Shown here piece by piece: positions 50,578 through 62,500 of a DNA stretch of 64,000 bases (the stretch's first letter is position 1; each line of letters starts with the position of its first letter). The translations under genes were made by a program, and so were the position numbers. Source of the DNA: Panicum virgatum (Eukaryota; Streptophyta; Magnoliopsida; Poales; Poaceae); assembly GCF_016808335.1 (NCBI RefSeq), contig NC_053138.1, positions 52,482,951-52,546,950 on the forward strand. The letters run 5' to 3'. The notes under the pieces are model-generated. The model did no database searches. It was not told where the DNA came from and was given only the letters and a program-made list of their open reading frames with translations.

Positions 50578-50840
50578 CGTGAATACGTTGCCTCGGTAGC
50601 GTATGAGTACTGTCCATGCAGTGTTGGACGCATGGATGCCGCTTCTATAGTGAGCGGCAATGTATGAGGACACTTTCATGAGTGCTGGCATGAAAGGTTC
50701 AATGCATATATTTATGTTCTGTCAATTTTCTGCAGGTACACTAACCGCGATTCGATAAGTTAAGAACGGTTAGAATTTATCGACTAGATATTATAGGGAG
50801 AGACGTAATTGGTGCCGTACCACCGGCGTTAATCCCGTAA

Positions 50841-51117
50841 GTCCAAAGCTATTTGGCAGTTGTTTTATTTTGTGAGGACGTATATAACACGCGTGCATCA
50901 TGGCAGTTGTTTTGTTTTGTAAGTCCACTGTAGCATCACTGTAGCAACTAACTTCTAGGTAATAATTCAACACTCACATTAGTATAACTAAAGCATACTA
51001 ATTAGCTAGTTTTGGGAAAACAAAGTACTTTTCCTATACTAAATATTCTGATAAATATATAAATGTTGGTGGAAATTAAATTATTATGAGAAAATTGTTG
51101 TATTAATTAGCGTTTGC
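50841..51117. other. short host spacer
   Basis: AT-rich; contains two partial copies of GGCAGTTGTTTTRTTTTGT (50855 and 50903). No gene. Confidence 0.4.
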
Positions 51118-51468
51118 ATGGTGTTGTTGAAGACGACACTGGCTAGAGCTTGGCATGGTGTTGTGGCTCCTGGTCACCCTGGTGGAGGCTCAATCTCCAA
51201 GGTGGCTCCGCACACGGCCGTGATGCCCTACCCCGTCCGGCTGTCCCCTCTTGTGGTTCTTGCCGTTTGGAGAAGGATGAAGCAAGGTGAGGAGTGCTCC
51301 TGGCCGCAGTTTGCATCGTGCAGCACGCATGCAGCAGAATATTCTAGAACTCATCGGCCGTAGGTAGCTTGCAGCGCACAGAGCGCCGCCGCCTGCAGGC
51401 AAGCCAGCATAAATAGCTGGCCGTGGTGGGGCCTCCATCCCAACGAAGTAGAGAGAGAAGGGGCTGGT
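51118..51468 (+). promoter_or_regulatory. promoter and 5' leader of the duplicate gene (copy 2)
   Basis: It aligns with 40313-40600: AGAGCTTGGCATGGTG, CAAGGTGGCTCCGCA, TAGCTTGCAGCGCA, then GCATAAATAGCTGGCCGTGG with the TATA box at 51408-51415. It is cut off at 51468, about 55 bp past the TATA box, by the retrotransposon; the gene body resumes at 63038. Its left limit coincides with the 5' end of the ARM-type pseudogene in copy 1. Confidence 0.7.
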
Positions 51469-52886
51469 TGTAACACCCCTGTGTTAATCGTGCTCGCTAA
51501 TCACGATTTATTTCGCTAATCGTGGACTCAAGTTCGTCGTTAGCGTTAATCGGATTCGCATAGTAATCTTTGTTTTAGCCGTGTTCGATCTCGTTTTTGT
51601 CCTTGATCCGAGCCTCAAATCGATTTTCGCCTAAAACGAAAGTTGTAGATCTCCTTTTCCTCTACAACTTTTATTTAGGCCAAATTTCAAGTTCCTATAT
51701 GAAAATTTGAGTTTCAACTGGTCAAACTCGGTCTAAAATCATTTAAACGAGCAAACAGTGCCCCACCTGTGCTCGACACTGTGCCCCGACGCCCATATCG
51801 CCGCTGTGGTCGCCGGCGAGTGCGTCCACGCGTCGGCAATCGCGCCCGACGCCGCTCTTCTCCTCTCACGGACGCCTCGAAGCTTCCCGTGCCGTCCCAA
51901 TCCTCCTTTCTCCTCCTCAGTGCACGACGAGCCGAGCTCGAGCGAGCAGCACCGAGCAAAACCGCCGCCGCTCGTCGCACCGGCAAATCCTCGCCGCCGT
52001 AGCTCGATTCGTCGCGCTCCAACCCACTGCACATCGCCCCTAAACCACTCCATCCCTCCACGAACGCGGCCGTGCCCTACACCGGCCGAAGTCAAGCTCC
52101 AGAACACGGCCGCCATTACCGACCTTCGTCAAGCTCCGCCCCGAGCTCCGCCCCTCACGTCGACGACCCCTTCCGGCCTTCCTCCATGTAAAATCGATCC
52201 ACGGTGAGCTCGGCCGCACCCTACTCGTGCTCCTCGACTTCTTCCCCACCCGAATCCGCTCTGCGCCGCCGCCATTTGGCCGCCGCGCACGCGCGGTGCG
52301 CCGCCCGCGCATGCCACCGGGTCTCCTTGCGCCTCCCCGTGCGCAGCTGCCGCGCGCCCTAGGCCGCCTGGACTCCCTGAAGCTCGCGCCGCCCGCTTCC
52401 TCCGCCGCCCTGTGCTGCGCCGGCCGGAACGGCCGAGCGCCGCCGCGCGCCGCCACTCGCCCCCGCCCTGCGCCCGCCTCCGCGCCGCCCCGCACGCGCC
52501 CTAGCCGCCCTGCGCGCGCGCTGCGGCTCTGCAGGCCACCCTGGCCGCGGCTGGCCTAGCCCTGTCGCTGGCCGACCGCCGCCGGCGGTGGCTGGTGCCA
52601 CGCGCCGCCTCAGGCCCGCCGGGATGCGCCGCCGGCCATGGCCTGGGACGTGCGGCGCAAAGCAGAGGAGTGGGGGGCGGCGGGCGGGCTGGGCCACTGG
52701 CAAGTGGGGCCCGGCTGTCAGCCCCCTCTTTTATCTTTTTAGTGTTTCTCAATTTTAGTTATATTGGCTGAAAAATTCTAGAATTTGTAGAAAAATGAAG
52801 ACAAATCCTAAAAATGCAAAGTAAATTTTGTTAGCTTTATAAAATCATGATCTTCAGAGGAAAAATACTTAAGCATGAATTTTATC
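51469..52886 (+). repeat. 5' LTR, 3'-truncated
   Basis: It matches the 3' LTR from its first base to AAGCATGAATTTTATC at 52886 and then jumps to leader sequence. About 2.1 kb of LTR and the primer binding site are absent. The GC-rich stretch 51760-52720 is shared by both copies. Confidence 0.85.
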
Positions 52887-53504
52887 CTTGGACCTGTCAT
52901 GCGGTTGGCCATGACCGTGACCCTTGGGACACGTCTACCCTTGGATGTCCCGTAAGGCGAGTGTACGGGAAGTGAATACGTTGTTATGACGTATGCAGTG
53001 CTGCCCATTCAGCGTCGAACGTCTGGGTGCCATCTCTATAGTGGATGGTAATATATGTGTGAATATGTGGGAAACTGCATATGCGTTACCCGTGTGGCGT
53101 AGGACACATGGGGGCCATTCGTGTGTGCTGGCACGAAGGGTCCAGAAATGGATAATATATCTGTCTCTGTGTTCTTCTGCAGGAAACTAACCACGTAAGC
53201 GCGTTATAAAATCCTTGATCGTAGGAACGACTAGTCTATATATAGGGAGAGTACGTAAATGTGCCACCGATTGTCCTCGTATACCATATTTTGGTACTTG
53301 TTTGGATGAGAAACGCTAGAACGTGGCATGCATCTTGCATCTTGCATTCCTGAGTTGTTGTTTGTTTTGTTACTTTCGGTAGCGCTCATAAAAATTTATT
53401 TGGATCGCCATGTTTTTACTAGGCGTTCTTCAAAAATTTATTTATGTTGCGTTGCCAAATTTAAATCTGTTTCTTTTGAAAATTGTGGCTTACGTTAGCG
53501 CTAT
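52887..53504 (+). other. untranslated leader of the retrotransposon
   Basis: Homologous in layout to the leader of the truncated element (GTGAATACGTTG, CATCTCTATAGTGGATGG, TATAGGGAGAGTACGT). No coding content. Its 5' part, next to the missing primer binding site, was lost. Confidence 0.6.
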
Positions 53505-53516
53505 GTGTTCTTACAG

Positions 53517-54350
53517 ATGGCTAGCTTCACGCACGTGATCGTGGACGCTGAGGGTTGGGCGCACTCCAATGCCCTCCACACCGGCCACTTTCCTCGTCTG
53601 CTGTGGCAGATGCTCAGGGCGTTTGACTACACTGAGCCCCCACAGTACTCAGGACACGAGTCTAGCTTGCTGGGTACCGAGCGCTGTCAGATGATCGTGA
53701 AGATTCCTACTTGCCCCGCTCGCTTGGAATGGGACTCATAGCAGCTCACTGTCTATGGTAGGAAGCTGGCAGACTCCTGGGAGATTGCAGCTAGGAAGGC
53801 TATTGAGGAGTTCTCAGAGAAGCATAATGTAGAGGTGATAGATACTCCTTACAGTGTGTTTCCTCTGAAGGATGAGACTACTCAGGCCTACGCAGATCGG
53901 GTGAACCGCAACCTGAACTGCATGATGCCCGACTACAACATCAGGACAACCCTCTCATTCAGCTATTCCTCAGCGTTGGTCAACATGTATGAGCAGCTTC
54001 GCGAGGAAAATGCGATATGCAGGAGCAAGGCTCGAGAGGCTCACCTCCATGAGCAGCACATGATTGGTACCCAGGACAAGATCAAGACCCTGAAGGCCAA
54101 GTCCAGAGTGAGGAAGATAAGGATTCAGGAGTTGCAGGAGGAGCTGGAGCATAGGACTCAGATGGTGCAGCACCTTGAGGGGCAGCTTCAGCAGGCCCAG
54201 GAGTGGATTGAGGACGCTCAGGCTCAGGCGCAGGCAGCAGCAGAGATGGAGGCTGAGGCAGCCGAGGAGGAGCCAGAAGAAGAAGAAGAAGAGGACCCTG
54301 AGGAGATCGAGGGAGTGTCTGGAGTCAAGTCGGGACCTGGGACTCTGTGA
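53517..54350 (+). pseudogene. extra ORF (orf0-type) upstream of gag, one in-frame stop
   Basis: The frame starts MASFTHVIVDAEGWAHSNAL and would run 277 codons, with a single TAG at 53739-53741 (codon 75). The first half looks globular. Residues about 160-245 form a coiled coil rich in E, Q, R and K (EELEHRTQMVQHLEGQLQQ). The C-terminus is a poly-glutamate acidic tail. I recall rice gypsy families RIRE3 and RIRE8 being described with an orf0 in this position; this may be its counterpart, but I cannot align them here. Its length without frameshifts implies past selection for coding. An ATG four codons upstream (53505) is also in frame; ACAG before 53517 could be a splice acceptor. Function unknown. 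Confidence 0.65.
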
Positions 54351-54969
54351 AGACGCAGCTGGATAGTGTTGATTCTCCCCTTGCAGTGTAGCCTAACTGT
54401 AGGATAGTTGGGTAGGATGACCAACATAGTGCTCTAGGCTAACCTTGGGTTGAGAATTCTTTTGTGGCTCGGTAGTTCGAGTCATGTAGGATAACCCCTT
54501 GCTAGTGTGGTGTGTAGCCGGGTCGTACAAGACCCTTCTTTTAGTAGTGGTGTGTTCTCGGGTCGTTTGTGAACCCTTCTCTAATGTTAGTTGGTTTGCA
54601 GCAGGACTTTGGTATTGTAGTGAACCTTGTTCCAGCTTAAGCAGCGTGGCTGCTTAATGTAAATTTTACTCTCGTGATGATCTTTTCTGTTAGTGTGTGA
54701 AATTTCAGCTATGAGTTGCGCTTTGACCGTCTTCAAATCTGAAATTTTGTTGAGCGATGTTTAGTATTGCATATGTAGAACTACTCTGGACGAAACTTGT
54801 TGAGTTAATGCGCTTTCAACCAAAGCAAGTTAGTTATCTTCCCTTGGTGAACCATATCGCGAGGGAAAGGATTCATGCCATGTGTTCATATTATATATGC
54901 ACATTCTTTAAATTGCATGAATTAGTCCTGATAGCGAAATGGCTAACCAGGGGAATGATTATTTTGCAG
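54351..54969 (+). other. spacer between the extra ORF and gag
   Basis: Non-coding. The gag frame is open back to 54757, but that 71-codon extension lacks gag character and follows TTTTGCAGATGG, so the start at 54970 is preferred. Confidence 0.5.
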
Positions 54970-57900
54970 ATGGGCGATAACCATGACAATGCGAATCACG
55001 AAGCACTGCCCCAACAACCTCCCTCTTTGGCTCAAGCTATTGCAGCTCTTATCGCGGATCGCAACGAGCAAACGGAATTGATAAGGCAACTGGTGCAATC
55101 CCAAGTCAATGCCGGCAGAGGTCGACACGCTCCCCCACTAGCCCCAGCAGAAACTGACTACGTCGGTTTTCTGGCCACCCAGCCACCTCTGTTCCACAAG
55201 GGCGATGATCCCCTGGAGGCAGATGCTTGGATCCGCACCATTGAGGATAAGTTCAGCATCCTCAATTGCGCAGAAATGGACAAAGCCGCCTTTGCAGCAC
55301 AACAGCTGAGAGGACCTGCAAAAATATGGTGGGTCAATCACAAAGCTCTACTTCCCGCTAGTACATGTCTCACCTGGGATGAGTTTGTGGCAGCTTTTAA
55401 AGCCCACCACATCCCTACAAGTTTGATGAGGAGAAAGATGGCAGAGTTCCTAGCCCTGAAGCAAGGGAACAACACTGTGCTCCAATATGCTCAGACTTTC
55501 AATCAGTTATCCCAGTATGGCGGTTTTCATGTGGATACTGATGAGAAGAAACAGGATTGCTTCAGAAGGGGACTTAGCACAAAGCTTCAGGACAAGCTAG
55601 CCCTCACCACATGCAACAACTTTACTGATCTGGTTAATAAGGCCATCACGCAGGAAGACGCCACACTGGCGTACAAAGCTGATAAGAAGAGAAAGGCACC
55701 TGCTGGATCCTCCAGCAATGCACCCCAGAAGTACAAGCTGGTTCAGACAGGGAATCAGCAGGCTTCAAACCGTCCTCCACAGCAGGGCCGATGGGTCGCT
55801 AGGCCACCCCAGCAACAGCAGCAGTGGGCACCCCGTTTCCTGACACAGCAGTAGAGGCCTTTAATGTTACAAGGTCCTCGCCCCAACAACTACCCATGTT
55901 ATAATTGTGGTAACGTGGGGCACTTTGCACGTGACTGCCGTCTGCCACCTCGGCAGAATAACTACAAGACTCCAGCGCTGAGTCAAGGTTCCAGCTAGAA
56001 GGATCAGAAAAAGAAGGTTGTACCTGCCAAGACTAGTCGCGTGAACTACACCGCTCTACAAGAAGTTCCGGAGGGCACCCAAGTGATGGCGGGTACGTTC
56101 TCCGTTAATCACTGCCCTGTTACTGTGTTATTTGATTCGGGAGCATCTCATAACTTTATCAGTGAAGCATGTGTGGCACGACTTCACTTGCAAGTAACAT
56201 GCCTAGAGAGACCCTACATTATTCAGACACCTGGCACCCGGTTAAATGCTGGCCAAGTAGTTCGAAATGTTCCCCTTAGCTTGGGTGGGAAAATTTTTCC
56301 ACTCACTCCCATTGTTCTTCCAAGTCAAGGGATAGATATCATACTTGGAATGAATTGGATGAAGAAGCATGGCGTTATCATCAATACCTCTTCTCGTATT
56401 CTTCAGTTCAACTCTTCCATGTATGGTTCTATGGATATTCATCTTTCCCAGCATGCAATTCCAGCCACTGTCATATACCATCTTGAGGGAAAAATCCTAG
56501 AGGTAATTCCGGTGGTTTGTGAATACCCCGATGTGTTTCCGAAGGACTTGCCAGGTATGCCTCCCGATCGGGATATTGAGTTTGTCATTGAGTTACAGCC
56601 TGGCACAACGCCCATATCTCGAAGGCCGTATCGAATGACTCCGAGTGAGTTAGCTGAATTAAAAATCCAGTTACAAGAGTTGCTGGATAAAGGCTATATT
56701 CGACCGAGCACCTCACCTTGGGGTTGCCCGGCTCTGTTCGTAAAGAAGAAAGATCCCGGACTGAGGCTATGTGTGGATTATCGACCTCTGAATGCAGTCA
56801 CCATCAAAAACAAATATCCACTTCCTCGTATTGATATTCTTTTTGATCAACTAGCTGGAGCTAAGGTATTCTCAAAAATAGATCTACGATCTGGTTATCA
56901 TCAAATCAAAATCAGACCGGTGGATATACCAAAAATAGCTTTCTCTACTCGTTATGGTCTCTACGAGTATTTGGTAATGTCTTTTGGATTAACCAATGCT
57001 CCAGCTTATTTCATGTACCTCATGAATTCGGTATTCATGCCGGAGTTAGACAAGTTCGTCGTGGTCTTCATTGATGATATCTTGATCTACTCCAAGAATA
57101 AGGAAGAACATGCTCATCATCTTCACATAGTACTTCAGCGTTTGAGAGAGCACCAGCTTTATGCCAAATTCAGCAAGTGTGACTTCTGGCTGAAGGAAGT
57201 ACCATTCCTCGGTCATGTTATATCTGCTGAGGGCATCTCTGTGGATCCCAGTAAAGTACAGGATGTACTCGATTGGGAAGCCCCAACTTCAGTTCCTGAA
57301 ATCTGCAGTTTCTTGGGTTTAGCTGGGTACTATCGTCGGTTCATCCCAGAATTCTCCAGAATTGCGAAGCCGATGACTGAACTTCTTAAGAAGGGTGTCA
57401 AATTCTATTGGAGTGCCCAATGTGAGGAAGCTTTCCAGAAATTGAAAACACTTCTCACTTCAGCTCCAATCTTGGCCCAACCCGATACTACAAAACCATT
57501 CGATGTCTACTGTGATGCCTCAGGCACAGGACTCGGTTGTGTCTTGATGCAGGAGAACCGGGTGATTGCTTATGCATCTCGATTGCTCAAGCGTCATGAA
57601 GAAAACTATCCCACTCATGATCTTGAATTAGCAGCTGTCGTCCATGCTCTGAAGATCTGGTGACACTATCTTTTAGGCTCATTGTGCAACATCTATACTG
57701 ATCACAAGAGTCTCAAATACCTTTTCACTCAAGCTGATTTGAACATGCGTCAAAGGAGATGGCTTGAGTTGATTAAAGATTATGAGCTCGAAGTGCATTA
57801 TCATCCTGGCAAGGCAAATGTAGTTGCCGATGCGCTGAGTCGCAAAGTTCACTGTCATTGTATTTCAGCTATACCATTAAGCGAATCCCTTTGCTTTGAA

Positions 57901-59538
57901 ATGGAAAAGCTGAACTTAAGTATCGTACCACCTGGCACATTGGCCCATCTAGAGCTTACTCCTACTCTTCGTGATACCATCATAGCGGCACAAAAGCAAG
58001 ATAAAGGGGTGAAAGAAATTCAGAGAAAACTGTCAGAAGGAGACCCTAAAGTGAATTGCTTCCACCAGGATACTGAGAATGTGTTATGGTTCAATAACCG
58101 ATTAGTGGTACCTAAGAATTTTGAGCTCAGAAAACAAATTCTTGACGAAGCCCATACTTCACGACTATCAATTCATCCGGGTAGCAACAAGATGTACCAA
58201 GACCTGAAGCAACGATTTTGGTGGACTCGGATGAAAAGGGAAATAGCCAAGTATGTGTCAGAGTGTGATATCTGTCGAAGAGTTAAAGCCAGTCATCTCA
58301 GACCAGCTGGGACCCTTCAACCTTTGAATATTCCAGAATGGAAATGGGAAGATATAAGTATGGATTTCATCGTCGGCTTACCTCGAACTCAAAAGGGTTA
58401 TGACTCTATTTGGGTTGTGGTCGACAGGCTAACTAAATCGGCACATTTCCTCCCAGTTAAGACGACGTACTTGACCAAGCAATATGCGGAATTGTACATG
58501 GATCGCATACTATGTTTACATGGCGTGCCAAAGACTATCATTTCTGATCGAGGAACTCAGTTCGTTGCTCATTTTTGGGAGCAATTACATGCTTGCTTGG
58601 GAACGCATCTTATTCGTAGCTCTACATATCACCCTCAGACAGACGGCCAAACCGAAAGGATAAATAAAATATTGGAGGATATGCTCCGTGCATGTGTCTT
58701 AACCTATCCACAGAAATGGGATCAATGTTTGCCTTTAGCTGAATTTTCTTATAACAATAGTTATCAAGAAAGCATCAAAATGGCACCATTCGAAGCACTG
58801 TATGGTCATCGATGCCGTACACCTCTCAATTCTGAAACCGGAGAAAGAACAATCTTTGGGCCCGACATGGTTCAAGAGGCCGAAGAACAAGTCCGCCTTA
58901 TCCAAGCCAACTTAAAGGTTGCATAGTCTCGACAGAAGAGCTATGCGGATAAAAGAAGAGATCCACTCGTCTTTAAAGTCGGTGACCATGTCTATTTAAG
59001 AGTATCACCTTGGAAAGGCGTGCAAAGATTCGGAATAAAAGGGAAGTTAGCTCCCCGCTACATCGGTCCATATCCAATTGTGGAACGATGTGGTCCTATG
59101 GCTTATCGGTTGGATCTTCCGGCAAATCTTTCTGCAGTTCATAACATCTTCCATGTGTCACAACTCAGATTGTGCCTTAGAGTTCCGACTGAAGTTGTGG
59201 AAAGTGACTCGATTCAATTAGAGTCCGATCTCACTTATCCTGAGCACCCTATCAAGATTATTGATCGCAAGGATCGAGTTACACGTTGCACCACCAACCG
59301 ATTCTACAAAGTTCAATGGAGCAATCACTCCGAAGAAGAAGCTACTTGGGAGAAAGAGGAATCTCTGAGGTCCAAGTATCCGGACTTTTTAAATGCTCAT
59401 CCAGGTAATTCGCCTTCGAACCTTCTCATCTGCCTTTATTCCTTCATGCCTGAATCTCGGGATGAGATTCTTTTAAGGGGGGAAGGCTGTAACACCCCTG
59501 TGTTAATCGTGCTCGCTAATCACGATTTATTTCGCTAA
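54970..59538 (+). pseudogene. gag-pol polyprotein of the Tekay-like element, four in-frame stops
   Basis: One frame runs from MGDNHDNANHEALPQQ to a stop 51 bp inside the 3' LTR with no frameshift. Retrotrans_gag (LRGPAKIWW) is followed by a CCHC zinc knuckle (CYNCGNVGHFARDC, about 55898-55939), aspartic protease ([11 protein letters not shown], about 56128), reverse transcriptase ([11 protein letters not shown], then [12 protein letters not shown] near 57067), RNase H ([10 protein letters not shown], about 57510), and integrase with H-H-C-C zinc finger (about 58150-58280) and D, D, E motifs (MDF near 58351, SDRGTQF near 58543, TDGQTER near 58640). It ends in a chromodomain-like tail (EHPIKIIDRKD, YKVQWSNHSEEEATWE; about 59240-59390). 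Stops are TAG 55852, TAG 55996, TGA 57661 and TAG 58924. RT motif variants AYFMYLMN and SFGLTNAP are slightly atypical. Confidence 0.9.
59475..59486 (+). promoter_or_regulatory. polypurine tract
   Basis: AAGGGGGGAAGG lies one base before the 3' LTR, where plus-strand DNA synthesis is primed. Confidence 0.85.
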
Positions 59539-62500
59539 TCGTGGACTCAAGTTCGTCGTTAGCGTTAATCGGATTCGCATAGTAATCTTTGTTTTAGCCG
59601 TGTTCGATCTCGTTTTTGTCCTTGATCCGAGCCTCAAATCAATTTTCGCCTAAAACGAAAGTTGTAGATCTCCTTTTCCTCTACAACTTTTATTTTGGCC
59701 AAATTTCAAGTTCCTATATGAAAATTTGAGTTTCAACTGGTCAAACTCGGTCTAAAATCATTTAAATGAGCAAACAGTGCCCCTCCTGTGCTCGACACTG
59801 TGCCCCGACGCCCATACCGCTGCTGTGGTCGCCGGCGAGCGCGTCCACGCGTCGGCAATCGCGCCCGACGCCGCTCTTCTCCTCTCACTGACGCCTCGAA
59901 GCTTCCCGTGCCGTCCCAATCCTCCTTTCTCCTCCTCAGTGCACGACGAGCCGAGCTCGAGTGAGCAGCACCGAGTGAAACCGCCGCAGCTCGTCGCACC
60001 GGCAAATCCTCGCTGCCGTAACTCGATTCGTCGCGCTCCAAACCACTGCACATCGCCCCTAAACCACTCCATCCCTCCACGAACGCGGTCGTGCCCTACT
60101 CCGGCCGAATTCAAGCTCCAGAACGCGGCTGCCATTACCGACCTTCGTCAAGCTCCGCCCCGAGCTTCGTCCCTCACGTCGACGACCCCCTTCCGGCCTT
60201 CCTCCGTGCAAAATCGATCCACGGTGAGCTCGGCCGCAGCCTACTCGTGCTCCTTGACTTCGTCCCCACCCAAATCCGCTCTGCGCCGCCGCCGTTTGGC
60301 CGCCGCGCACGCGCGGTGCGCTGCCCGCGCACGCCGCCGGGTCTCCCTGCGCCTCCCCGTGCGCAGCTGCCGCGCGCCCTAGGGCCGCCTGGACTCCCTG
60401 AAGCTCGCGCCGCCCGCTTCCTCCGCCCCCTGTGCTGCGCCGGCCGGAACGGCCGCGCACCGCCGCTCGCCCCCGCCCTGCGCCCGCCTCCGCGCCGCCC
60501 CGCACGCGTCCTAGCTGCCCTGCGCACGCTACGGCTCTGCAGGCCACCCTGGCCGCGGCTGGCCTAGCCGTGTCTCTGGCCGACCGCCGCCGGCGGGGGC
60601 TGGTGCCACGCGCCGCCGCAGGCCCGCCGGGATGCGCCGCCGGCCATGGCTTGGGGTGTGCGGCGCAAGGCAGAGGAGTGGGTGGGCGGTCTGGGCCACT
60701 GGCAAGTGGGGCCCGGCTGTCAGCCCCCCTTTTATCTTTTTAGTGTTTCTCAATTTTAGTTATATTGGCTGAGAACTTCTAGAATTTGTAGAAAAATGAA
60801 GAAAAATCCTAAAAATGCAAATTAAATTTTGTTAGCTTTCTAAAATCATGATCTTCAGAGGAAAAATACTTAAGCATGCATTTTATCACTTTTGCTCTGT
60901 TGAAATTTTAGTTTGCTTTAAACCTAGTTTATTTATTACCGGTTGTTCTAGGGCTCTGAAAATTATGGAAAATTCGCAGTGGCTTACTCATTTCATGTGT
61001 AGTCCACTGTAAAAGTTTCATGACCTGTTGCTATGCACTTTTGGGTAGATCTATTTATATTTCGTTTACCTTGCTAGGGTTTTAAATGCTTTGTTTGCAG
61101 CAATAATTGTTGGAAAATTTGGGTGTCATGCCGTATTGCTTTCGCGTTGAGCTGGTTAATTTATTGCTGGATCATGTATGCAAGTTAGGGTTTTGCTTAT
61201 AGTTTGCCCTAGCTATGCTCTTTTCCTTATTTAGTGTGGTAGTTAATTTGTTTCATGCATGTGTAACCTTAGCGAAGTAAGTCTCGGTTTTAATCCATGC
61301 TGCTCTAAGCAAAGTTAGTAGTTGTTTTTGGAAGGAAACACTTCAGGCTAAATTGAGTTGATCTTTTCATCGCATCATAAGCACTCATGCATTGCACTGT
61401 GTTCTAATTGTTGCATGGCATATTTTTATTCGTGTAGACGCCGCGAACGAAGTCGCCTACGAGTTGATCGCTGAGCCGGTCCAGGAGCCACGAGCAGAAG
61501 AGCCACAGAAGGACGCCGTTGAGCCTGCTCCAGAAGTTTTCGTTAACCCCGCTGACCTGCAAGGCAAGCCCCGGAGCATAACCATAATTTAAATTATTCA
61601 ATGTTTATTTAAGTATTTGTGCATTTAAGTTTTAGGAGTTGTATGAAACCCTAGGATGCATGTTCTCCCTAGGTACCTATGAGACCATACTAGTGTGCAG
61701 GTATCGTTAGCAATGCTCTGCTAAGTAGGTTTTCGGTAGAAGTCGAGTGATTGCTGTCACTCGCGAGTTTTAGGATCTTGTTTCCTTAGCTATGGCTTTG
61801 AAATGAGTTGTTGAGTAAAGAGAAATGGAGACCGGGCGGAAATGAGTTGGATTAATGGTTTAGAATGGATGAAAAGAAATCTCCGCCTGTGTCGTTTGAG
61901 GACCGTTCTGTTGTTGGCAGTGTTGATTGAGGATTGAACAGTACTAACCACATACCGGAAGTAGGAGGTAGTCGAAACCGGTGAGCTGTGTACCACTTTA
62001 CAGCGGTGATTTGAATTCCGTCATGCTACGCTGGGCGTGGGAGTTGGCGGGTGTTGGATAGGATGCCGCCTCCGGGTTCTCCGGGAGTTCACCACGAGGG
62101 GCCCATCACCTGGGTTTTAGCAGGCGTAGTTCAGATGCCGTGGTAATGATGGAAACAGTTGACGCGCGTGACCCGATGGGGTTTACATGCGTCGTGTGAG
62201 TTAGGTCCACCTTGCAAGGTTAAATCGGATCGATTCGCCGTGACTCGTGGTTATGAGAGCCTTGATCTCTTTGTCACATCGTAGTAAAGAATTGGAATGA
62301 TGATGATATAATGATGATACTCTGTAAAGATTGATATGATCAACCATGCTTGCTCTAGATGTCAGGCAAATCTAGTTGGCACTTGATAAACTTAATTTGA
62401 GCTAAAATATTGAAAGTAAGGATTCATTAGTAGTAGCCTTTCAGCAAAACAAACTCCAGAGCCAAAAAGCTTTGCATGTCTAGATAGTGGGCTATGTATA

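Larger units (their letters stand above)
46396..50840 (+). mobile_element. truncated Tekay-like gypsy element (LTR plus leader only)
   Basis: The LTR runs from TGTGACACCCTAGGTG to TGGTTCTGCCACA (46396-50035, 3640 bp), long as in the Tekay/Del clade. It is followed by a tRNA-Met-type primer binding site and an untranslated leader. The leader (from about 50580) parallels that of the element at 51469, including CAGGTACACTAACCGCG against CAGGAAACTAACCACG. Sequence similarity stops near 50840 with no gag, pol or second LTR, so everything beyond was deleted. Confidence 0.75.

Noticed and set aside
51739..52703. Several open frames of 100-150 codons on both strands
   Set aside because: They lie in the GC-rich part of the LTR, recur in the other LTR with different lengths, and translate to arginine/alanine/proline-rich low-complexity sequence.
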